Shown here in pieces: positions 1 through 5,337 of a stretch of DNA of 5,886 bases. Location: positions 1-5,886 of the forward strand of contig MAXL01000111.1 of NCBI GenBank assembly GCA_001751005.1. Reading direction: 5' to 3'. Both the position numbers and the translations under genes were made by a program. Source of the DNA: Desulfobacterales bacterium S5133MH16. Its GTDB lineage: Bacteria > Desulfobacterota > Desulfobacteria > Desulfobacterales > UBA11574. Each line of letters starts with the position of its first letter. The stretch's first letter is position 1. The notes under the pieces were generated by a model, which did not search any database, was not told the DNA's origin, and saw only the letters and a list, made by a program, of their open reading frames with translations.

Positions 1-405
1 CGCAACCGTTCGGCCATGATTCGGGTTCCCATGTACAAACCCGGTAAGGAGGTGGCCACCCGCATAGAATTCCGCGCTCCTGATCCGGCCTGTAATCCTT
101 ATCTTGCTTTTGCGGTTATGCTGGCAGCCGGTCTTAAGGGAATTGAGAATGAATATGAACTCCCGGATCCTATCGAAGAGGATATCTATAAAATGTCCGT
201 AAAAGAAAAAAGCAAGAGAAATATTCTTACCCTTCCGGATAACCTTTATGAAGCCCTTCTTGAGGTTGAAAAATCAGAAGTGGTGAGAGAAGCCCTTGGT
301 GAACATATTTTCAACAAGTTCGTGGAAAATAAAAAGATCGAGTGGGATATGTATCGGACCCATGTGAGCCAGTATGAAATAGAAAAGTATATGCCCATAA
401 CCTAA
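1..405 (+). CDS. glnA: Glutamine synthetase type I, GSI-alpha-like, C-terminal fragment (5' end outside window)
   Basis: This is the last 134 codons of a glutamine synthetase, open from the first base of the window; the frame reads R-N-R-S-A before the first internal ATG at 16, so that ATG is not the real start. The enzyme makes glutamine from glutamate, ammonia and ATP in the cytoplasm as a dodecamer. Visible family signatures are NRSA followed by IRVP (active-site region), RIEFRAPDPACNPYLAF, and a C-terminus ending in a YMPI-type tail as in Bacillus/archaeal-type GSI. Where the GSI-beta enzymes have a YGLPPEE-type adenylylation loop, this protein has IYKMSVKEK followed by LPDNLYEAL, which is the GSI-alpha pattern, so adenylylation control is unlikely. 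It differs clearly from the second GS in the window (2171-3583). The stop is followed after 66 bp by the NifA-like gene on the same strand, suggesting one transcript. Class assignment is good; the missing N-terminal two thirds prevents checking the feedback-inhibition residues. Confidence 0.93.
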   Translation, partial: RNRSAMIRVPMYKPGKEVATRIEFRAPDPACNPYLAFAVMLAAGLKGIENEYELPDPIEEDIYKMSVKEKSKRNILTLPDNLYEALLEVEKSEVVREALGEHIFNKFVENKKIEWDMYRTHVSQYEIEKYMPIT

Positions 406-471
406 CGGATTCACTTTCTTCAGAGGCAAAGCCAAACCAGCCCATGGGGAACATGCACGGAAGTATAGATC

Positions 472-1995
472 ATGAAAAGAATTGAAGACGTTACCCTGCT
501 TTATGAAATCAGTGAAGCACTTAACGAGCACCTGGACCTTAAAAAATCTTTATATAAGGTTTTGGACATTCTATGCAGCTCAATGAACATGCCACGGGGA
601 ACCCTAACACTTCTAAACCCCTTGCGCGACGAGATAAGCATAGAGGTTGCTCACGGACTTTCCAAAAGCGCTATGCAAAAAGGAAAATATAAATTAGGTG
701 AAGGAATTACCGGCCGGGTCATCGAGACCGGTAAAGCGGTCACCATACCAAAAATTAGCCAGGAGCCGCTGTTTCTTGATCGAACGGCTTCCAGAAAGAC
801 CCAACAGGATCAGGAACTGTCCTTTATTTGCGTGCCTGTGAAAAAAGGCAACCAGGTTATCGGAGCATTGAGCGTTGACATGCCTTTTGACGAATCATAT
901 TCCCTGAAAGATGGAAAAAAGCTAATGTCTGTAATTGCAACCATGGTTGCAAGGCAGGTTATCAACCTGGAAACCATCCGTCTGGAGAAGGAGCATTTAA
1001 GAGAAGAGAATATAAGACTCAGAAACGAACTGGAAAATCGATATCGCATTACCGATATTATCGGCAACAGCAACAAAATGCGTGAAGTCTATCAAATGAT
1101 TTCTCAAGTTTCCAAAAGCAACGCTACGGTGCTTATTCGCGGAGAAAGCGGTACCGGTAAGGAACTGGTTGCCAACTCCATACATTACAACAGTCTCAGA
1201 TCAAAGGGGACTTTTGTTAAAGTAAATTGTGCGGCATTACCGGCCAATCTTATTGAAAGCGAATTATTCGGGCATGAAAAAGGCGCTTTTACCGGCGCCA
1301 TCAAACAAAAACTGGGCAAATTCGAACTGGCCAATAAAGGGACTATATTTTTAGACGAGGTTGGATCTGTGGACCTTAACGTCCAGGTAAAATTTTTACG
1401 CGTCTTACAGGAGAAAGAATTTGAACGGGTTGGGGGATACAAGACCATAAAAACAGATGTTCGCATTATAACCGCTACCAATAAAAATCTTGAACAGGCT
1501 GTTGAAGAAGATACTTTCAGGCATGATCTCTATTATCGCCTTAATGTTTTTCCCATCTACATGCCGCCCTTAAGAGAACGCAAGACCGATATTCTGCTTT
1601 TGGCCGACCATTTCCTGGAAAAATATGCCAAGGAGAATCATAAAAATATCCTGCGGTTTTCCACACCGGCAATAGATATGCTCATGGATTATCATTGGCC
1701 GGGAAATGTCAGAGAACTTGAAAACTGCATCGAACGGGCCGTGCTTTTATGTGAAGAAGGGGTAATCCATAGCTACCATCTCCCACCCACATTACAAACC
1801 GGTACGGAATCGGATACATTGCCGGTTCTCTCCCTGGAAGATACCGTGGAAAATCTCGAAAAAGAGATGATCATCGACGCACTTAAAAATACCCGGGGGA
1901 ACATTACGTTAGCGACCCAAATACTTAAAACCACGGTGCGCAAGTTTTCCTACAAGGCCAATAAATACAATGTCGACTATCGCCATTATCGTTAA
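472..1995 (+). CDS. nifA: NifA-type sigma-54-dependent transcriptional activator (GAF-AAA+-Fis HTH)
   Basis: A 507-residue enhancer-binding protein that would remodel sigma-54 RNA polymerase by ATP hydrolysis, most likely at nitrogen-fixation or related promoters. Domain order: N-terminal GAF at about 22-163, with the NifA-like stretches GEGITGRVIETGK and SFICVPVKKGNQVIGALSVD; a charged coiled-coil linker at about 167-190; AAA+ domain at about 196-430; Fis-type HTH at about 464-507. In the AAA+ domain, Walker A GESGTGKE is 224-231, the sigma-54 contact loop GAFTGA is 271-276, Walker B GTIFLDE is 290-296, likely arginine fingers are R350 and R356, and WPGNVRELE is 409-417. No CX4C pair follows the AAA+ domain (only C419 and C427), so the rhizobial oxygen-sensing cysteine motif is absent. 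The ATG at 472 is the first start after an in-frame TAG at 466; its Shine-Dalgarno is weak (GGAA at 459-462). The opening LLYEISEALNEHLDLKKSLYKVL fits known NifA N-termini. NifA is favoured over NorR/FhlA relatives by the GAF sequence. The HTH is divergent. Confidence 0.9.
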   Translation: MKRIEDVTLLYEISEALNEHLDLKKSLYKVLDILCSSMNMPRGTLTLLNPLRDEISIEVAHGLSKSAMQKGKYKLGEGITGRVIETGKAVTIPKISQEPLFLDRTASRKTQQDQELSFICVPVKKGNQVIGALSVDMPFDESYSLKDGKKLMSVIATMVARQVINLETIRLEKEHLREENIRLRNELENRYRITDIIGNSNKMREVYQMISQVSKSNATVLIRGESGTGKELVANSIHYNSLRSKGTFVKVNCAALPANLIESELFGHEKGAFTGAIKQKLGKFELANKGTIFLDEVGSVDLNVQVKFLRVLQEKEFERVGGYKTIKTDVRIITATNKNLEQAVEEDTFRHDLYYRLNVFPIYMPPLRERKTDILLLADHFLEKYAKENHKNILRFSTPAIDMLMDYHWPGNVRELENCIERAVLLCEEGVIHSYHLPPTLQTGTESDTLPVLSLEDTVENLEKEMIIDALKNTRGNITLATQILKTTVRKFSYKANKYNVDYRHYR

Positions 1996-2004
1996 GGATT
2001 AACG
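1990..2004. repeat. Perfect 6-bp inverted repeat overlapping the nifA stop codon
   Basis: CGTTAA at 1990-1995 and TTAACG at 1999-2004 are exact reverse complements separated by GGA. The left arm contains the TAA stop of the NifA-like gene. In RNA this would be a small 6-bp hairpin with a three-base loop. It is not followed by a run of T, so it is not a convincing intrinsic terminator on its own. Its function is unknown and it may be chance. Confidence 0.4.
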
Positions 2005-2025
2005 GTTCAGAGGTTCAGGGTTCAG
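2004..2025. repeat. Short tandem heptamer repeat, three copies of GGTTCAG
   Basis: Exact GGTTCAG occurs at 2004-2010, 2012-2018 and 2019-2025; the first two are separated by one A and the last two abut. Degenerate echoes, GTTCAG at 2088-2093 and GGTCAG at 2094-2099, appear on the far side of the A/T-rich heptamers. The run lies in the convergent intergenic region just after the NifA-like stop. It looks like a simple-sequence heptanucleotide repeat of the kind that expands and contracts by slippage. Confidence 0.7.
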
Positions 2026-2049
2026 GAAATAATAGTTAATAAACAATGG

Positions 2050-2088
2050 TTAATAATTAATAATTAATAATTGATTATTGATTATTAG
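2050..2088 (+). repeat. A/T heptamer tandem array (3x TTAATAA, 2x TTGATTA) able to fold into a long hairpin
   Basis: Five consecutive 7-mers are visible: TTAATAA at 2050-2056, 2057-2063 and 2064-2070, then TTGATTA at 2071-2077 and 2078-2084. An outlying GTTAATAA at 2035-2042 sits exactly 14 bp (two periods) before the GTTAATAA that starts at 2049. The left half (2050-2067) pairs with the right half (2071-2088) around a three-base loop, giving 18 pairs in a plus-strand transcript. Fifteen are A-U and three are G-U wobbles (2050/2088, 2058/2080, 2065/2073). In a minus-strand transcript the wobbles become A-C mismatches, so the fold favours the plus-strand (nifA) mRNA. No T-run follows it. The role could be mRNA 3'-end protection, or simply repeat composition. 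Confidence 0.65.
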
Positions 2089-2106
2089 TTCAGGGTCAGA
2101 GATTAT

Positions 2107-2150
2107 AAAAATGTCCACAGCCCGCTGAATGCGCTCTCGGCGGGCTGTGG
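2107..2150 (-). terminator. Rho-independent terminator of the glnD-amtB-glnB-glnA operon
   Basis: An 11-bp perfect G/C-rich stem is formed by CCACAGCCCGC at 2115-2125 and GCGGGCTGTGG at 2140-2150. It extends inward by a G-T and two Watson-Crick pairs (2126-2128 with 2137-2139), leaving an eight-base loop. Read on the minus strand, the stem is followed after ACA by TTTTT (A-run 2107-2111 on the plus strand), then ATAAT. That is the standard intrinsic-terminator layout, placed 20 bp after the stop codon of the minus-strand glutamine synthetase. On the plus strand no T-run follows the stem, so efficient termination is expected for the minus-strand operon only. Confidence 0.88.
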
Positions 2151-2170
2151 GTGGTTAAAGAAGGGGCCGG

Positions 2171-3583
2171 TTATATGTCGAAATAAAGGAAAAATTCGTG
2201 CGGATGCGGACGAAGTTTTACTTCATTCACCTCGTTTTCAATCTTGTATTCAATCCATTTTTCGATAACATCCTTGGTAAAGACATCCCCTTTCAACAGA
2301 AACTCGTGATTTTCCTGCAAAGCGGCAAGTGCTTCATCCAGAGATCCGGGTGCGGAAGGTATTTCCGCCAGTTCCTCGGGGGGCAGTCCGTAAATGTCTT
2401 TGTCCAATGGTTCGCCCGGGTCAACCTTGTTTTCAATGCCGTCCATTATGGCCATAAGTATGGCGGAAAACGCCATGTAACCATTGCAGGACGGATCCGG
2501 TGTTCTGAATTCAATCCGCTTTGCCTTAGGCGCCGCTGAGTACATGGGAATCCGGATGGCCGCACTGCGGTTCCTACTGGAGTACGCCAGGTTTACCGGC
2601 GCTTCAAAGCCCGGTACCAGCCGTTTGTAAGAATTGGTGGTCGGATTGGTAATGGCGCACAGTGCTCTGCAATGTTTCAGTATCCCTCCGATCGCATATA
2701 GGGCCTCTTGGGAAACCCCGGCATACTTATCCCCGGCAAATAGCGGATTCCCGTCTTTCCAGATACTGCAATGAATGTGCATTCCGGTACCGTTATCTTG
2801 AAAAAGAGGCTTGGGCATAAATGTTACGGTACGGTTATGTTTGTAAGCCACATTCTTGAGCACGTATTTGAACCACACCAACTGGTCACCCATTTGGATA
2901 AGCGGTTTAAACCGCATGTCGATCTCTGCCTGTCCGGCAGTTGCAACCTCATGGTGCTGACATTCAACATCTATTCCCAGCCCTTCTAACGTCAAAAGCA
3001 TTTCAGTCCGAATATCCTGAAATTTGTCCATAGGCGGAACCGGAAAATAACCCTCTTTGTGTCGCGGTTTGTAACCAAGATTGGGGCATTCCTCTCTCCC
3101 GCTGTTCCAAATGCCTTCAACCGAATCGATCTCGTAAAACGCACGATTGCTGGATGATTCGAATCTAATATCATCAAAGATGAAAAATTCAGCTTCAGGC
3201 CCGAAGTAAGCCACATCTCCGATACCACTGCTCTTTAAGTACGCTTCAGCCTTCTGCGCGATGTAGCGGGGATCGCGGGTATACGATTCTCGGGTCACCG
3301 GGTCTACAATGTTTCCAATTAGAACCAGAGTCGGAACTTCAAAGAAAGGGTCCATTTTAGCGGTAGTGGCGTCCGGCACCACGAGCATATCACTGGCGTG
3401 TATGGGCTGCCATCCCCGGATACTGGATCCGTCAAAGCCGAAGCCGTCTTCAAAACTCGACTCCTCCAACTCGCTCAAAGGAACCGTAAAATGTTGCCAT
3501 ACCCCCGGAAAATCCATAAATCTCAGATCAACGACCTTTGCCTCATTTTCTTTTGCAAACTCCAATACTTGTTTTGGTGTCAT
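2171..3583 (-). CDS. glnA: Glutamine synthetase type I, GSI-beta, adenylylatable
   Basis: A complete 470-residue glutamine synthetase, close to the 469 residues of the enterobacterial enzyme. It condenses ammonia with glutamate using ATP, the main ammonium-assimilation step under limitation. Visible motifs: FGFDGSSIRGW at 48-58 (latch/active site), FGPEAEFF at 127-134 with metal-ligand glutamates, NGTGMHIHCS at 264-273, PGFEAP at 324-329, and NRSAAIRIP at 338-346. The GSI-beta insertion is seen around 162-192. KDIYGLPPEE places Tyr398 at the E. coli Tyr397 adenylylation site (397 without the initiator Met), so GlnE-type control is expected; glnE itself is not in the window. The start is supported by AGGAGG at 3593-3598 on the minus strand, nine bases before the ATG. 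It is the last gene of a minus-strand operon, 26 bp after the PII gene, and is followed by an intrinsic terminator. It belongs to a different GS subclass from the fragment at 1-405. Confidence 0.97.
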   Translation of the reverse strand: MTPKQVLEFAKENEAKVVDLRFMDFPGVWQHFTVPLSELEESSFEDGFGFDGSSIRGWQPIHASDMLVVPDATTAKMDPFFEVPTLVLIGNIVDPVTRESYTRDPRYIAQKAEAYLKSSGIGDVAYFGPEAEFFIFDDIRFESSSNRAFYEIDSVEGIWNSGREECPNLGYKPRHKEGYFPVPPMDKFQDIRTEMLLTLEGLGIDVECQHHEVATAGQAEIDMRFKPLIQMGDQLVWFKYVLKNVAYKHNRTVTFMPKPLFQDNGTGMHIHCSIWKDGNPLFAGDKYAGVSQEALYAIGGILKHCRALCAITNPTTNSYKRLVPGFEAPVNLAYSSRNRSAAIRIPMYSAAPKAKRIEFRTPDPSCNGYMAFSAILMAIMDGIENKVDPGEPLDKDIYGLPPEELAEIPSAPGSLDEALAALQENHEFLLKGDVFTKDVIEKWIEYKIENEVNEVKLRPHPHEFFLYFDI

Positions 3584-3609
3584 AATATGATTCCTCCTTA
3601 CTGTTTATA

Positions 3610-3948
3610 TTATATTGCATCTTTGCCTTTTTCCCCGGTGCGAACCCGAATCGCCTGCTCAACGGAAAATACGAAAATCTTTCCATCGCCGATTTTGCCA
3701 GTATTGGCGGCATCCTGGATTTTCCTGACAACTTCATCAGCCCGTGAGGCTTCCACAACAATTTCAATCTTGATTTTGGGAATAAAATCTACAACATACT
3801 CAGCCCCGCGGTAGATCTCCGTATGTCCCTTCTGCCGTCCATACCCTTTTACTTCCGATATGGTCATGCCCTGGATGCCGATTTCATTGAGTGCTTCCTT
3901 GACATCATCCAGTTTAAAGGGCTTGATGATAGCTTCGATTTTTTTCAT
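3610..3948 (-). CDS. glnB: PII nitrogen regulatory protein (GlnB/GlnK family)
   Basis: A 112-residue PII protein, the standard family length. PII trimers bind ATP/ADP and 2-oxoglutarate and signal nitrogen status to AmtB, GS-modifying enzymes and transcription regulators. The start MKKIEAIIKPFKLDDVKEAL is typical. The T-loop (about 37-55) contains GRQKGHTEIYRGAEY with the uridylylatable Tyr51. The nucleotide-binding motif TGKIGDGKIFV and the C-terminal RTGEKG tail are intact. A Shine-Dalgarno AAGGAG lies just upstream, and 20 bp separate it from amtB and 26 bp from glnA. By position next to amtB it is expected to act as the AmtB regulator (GlnK role). By sequence it looks closer to E. coli GlnB, having Asp54 and KIFVF where GlnK has Asn54 and KIFVA. 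The glnB symbol follows the sequence; glnK would be equally defensible from context. GlnD, its likely modifying enzyme, is encoded upstream in the same operon. Confidence 0.96.
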   Translation of the reverse strand: MKKIEAIIKPFKLDDVKEALNEIGIQGMTISEVKGYGRQKGHTEIYRGAEYVVDFIPKIKIEIVVEASRADEVVRKIQDAANTGKIGDGKIFVFSVEQAIRVRTGEKGKDAI

Positions 3949-3968
3949 GATTTCACTCCTTTCAATTA

Positions 3969-5261
3969 TCAGTCGATCTCAAACGCTCTTTCTCCATGGA
4001 TAGTGTTGTCTAATCCTAAAATCTCATTTTCTTCATCCACCCTGAGCCCGCCGGTTATAAACTTAGTTATGTAAACAACAATGAGCGTTGCGATCGCCGT
4101 ATAACCAGCCGTACCAATGATGGATATGGCCTGAATCCAAAGCTGTCTCGGGTTTCCAAAAACCAATCCTTTGGCCCCTTCGGTAATGGCCGGGTTGGCA
4201 AAGACCCCGGTTGCCAGGGCGCCCCACACACCGCACATGCCGTGCACCCCGAATGCATCCAGAGAATCGTCATAACCCAGTTTTTGTTTTAGCACGGCAA
4301 CACTGTAAAAACCGAGTACACCGGCAACCAGCCCGATAATCAGCGAAGCCGGCATGCCGACGAATCCTGCCGCAGGCGTAATGGCAACCAGTCCGGCCAC
4401 AACCCCTGAGGCAAGTCCCAATACAGTTGGTTTTTTCTTAATGAGCCACTCGGTGAACATCCACGCCAGGGCGCCCATGGCGGCGGAAGTGTTGGTTACC
4501 AAAAAGGCTGAAGCGGCAACGCCGTCTGCGGCCAGTTCGCTGCCGGCGTTGAATCCAAACCACCCGAACCACAAGAGCGCAGCGCCCAGGGCGGTCAGGG
4601 AAATACTGGACGGAAACATGGCGTCCTTTCCGTACCCGATGCGTTTCCCGACGACCAGGGACAGTACCAAACCGGCAACACCTGCATTGATGTGAACCAC
4701 AGTCCCGCCGGCAAAATCAAGGGCTCCCATTTTCGACATCCAGCCGCCGCCCCATACCCAGTGACAAATGGGAGAATAAACAACCGTCAGCCACAACACC
4801 GTAAAGACGATCCATGAAGAAAATTTCATGCGGTCCACGATGGAGCCAAGGACCAAGGCCACGGTGATCCCGGCAAAGGTCATCTGAAAAACAACAAATA
4901 GGTAGGTAGGTATGGTCCCGGATAGACTGTTTACATCAATTCCGCTTAAAAACAGGTTCTCCAGACCGCCAACCATACCGGCCTGGTCCGGTCCGAAGGC
5001 AATGGTATATCCCCACATCATCCAGATCACACTGGCGAGACAATAAGCCACAAACGTCATGGCATAGGTGTTCAAAAGGTTCTTAGACCTGGACATGCCG
5101 CCATAAAACAGGGCCAGTCCGGCGGGTGTCATCACCATGACCAAGGCCGTAGCAACAATCATCCAGGCCGTGTCCCCGGTATTTAAGACATCCGCAGCAA
5201 ACGCTGAAGAACATGGAAAAAGCAGACACAGAACAGTAATCGTAAAACCGAGTATTTTCAT
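3969..5261 (-). CDS. amtB: Ammonium transporter AmtB
   Basis: A 430-residue Amt/Mep/Rh channel that conducts ammonium/ammonia across the inner membrane. An N-terminal signal peptide (about 1-22, basic start, hydrophobic core, SAFA-A cleavage context) is followed by a hydrophobic protein consistent with 11 transmembrane helices. Pore residues are present: the twin histidines H190 and H340, spaced 150 residues apart exactly as in E. coli AmtB (H168/H318), D182 eight residues before H190, the Phe of FQMTFA and of WFGFNAGS, and the Trp of CHWVWGG. The cytosolic tail at 407-430 carries the ENEILGLDNTIHGERAF motif needed for PII docking, so gating by the adjacent PII protein is expected. The start is supported by AAAGGAGGG 9-12 bases upstream on the minus strand. 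It lies 76 bp after glnD and 20 bp before the PII gene. No key residue is missing. Confidence 0.97.
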   Translation of the reverse strand: MKILGFTITVLCLLFPCSSAFAADVLNTGDTAWMIVATALVMVMTPAGLALFYGGMSRSKNLLNTYAMTFVAYCLASVIWMMWGYTIAFGPDQAGMVGGLENLFLSGIDVNSLSGTIPTYLFVVFQMTFAGITVALVLGSIVDRMKFSSWIVFTVLWLTVVYSPICHWVWGGGWMSKMGALDFAGGTVVHINAGVAGLVLSLVVGKRIGYGKDAMFPSSISLTALGAALLWFGWFGFNAGSELAADGVAASAFLVTNTSAAMGALAWMFTEWLIKKKPTVLGLASGVVAGLVAITPAAGFVGMPASLIIGLVAGVLGFYSVAVLKQKLGYDDSLDAFGVHGMCGVWGALATGVFANPAITEGAKGLVFGNPRQLWIQAISIIGTAGYTAIATLIVVYITKFITGGLRVDEENEILGLDNTIHGERAFEID

Positions 5262-5290
5262 TCGTATTATCCCTCCTTTGTTTATATCCG

Positions 5291-5310
5291 CTTGGGGCGA
5301 AGCCCCTAAG
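5291..5310 (-). other. Compact G/C hairpin in the glnD-amtB leader
   Basis: On the minus strand, GGGGC and GCCCC pair around a UUC loop, and flanking CTT/AAG add three more pairs across one bulged A, giving an eight-pair stem-loop. It sits in the 76-bp glnD-amtB gap, about 20 bases upstream of the strong amtB Shine-Dalgarno. The following sequence (CGGATATAAACAAAGG) has no T-run, so it is not an intrinsic terminator. It may mark mRNA processing or tune amtB expression relative to glnD; this is inference. No sigma-54 -24/-12 element is visible in the gap. Confidence 0.5.
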
Positions 5311-5337
5311 TTCTACTCAATCCCCTTTACATTCGGT

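Noticed and set aside
440..460. Possible sigma-54 -24/-12 promoter (TGGGG...TGCAC) before the NifA-like gene
   Set aside because: The GG to GC spacing is 7 bases, not 10, and the flanking bases do not match the TGGCAC-N5-TTGCA consensus.
2004..2100. CRISPR array or attachment site
   Set aside because: Units are only 7 bp and contiguous, with no unique spacers and no integrase or tRNA nearby.
2115..2150. The strong stem as a bidirectional terminator
   Set aside because: On the plus strand it is followed by GTGGTTAAAG with no T-run, so only minus-strand termination is supported.
2768..2786. Minus-strand sigma-54-like TGCAA...GTGCAT pattern
   Set aside because: It lacks the invariant GG of the -24 element and lies inside the conserved MHIHCS coding motif of glnA.
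3398..3814. Plus-strand open frame of 138 codons across the PII-glnA junction
   Set aside because: It is a shadow of two well-conserved minus-strand genes, with no ribosome site or domain of its own.
5195..5261. Cys in the AmtB signal peptide as a lipoprotein site
   Set aside because: The context LFPC does not fit a lipobox, and an ordinary SAFA-A cleavage site follows.
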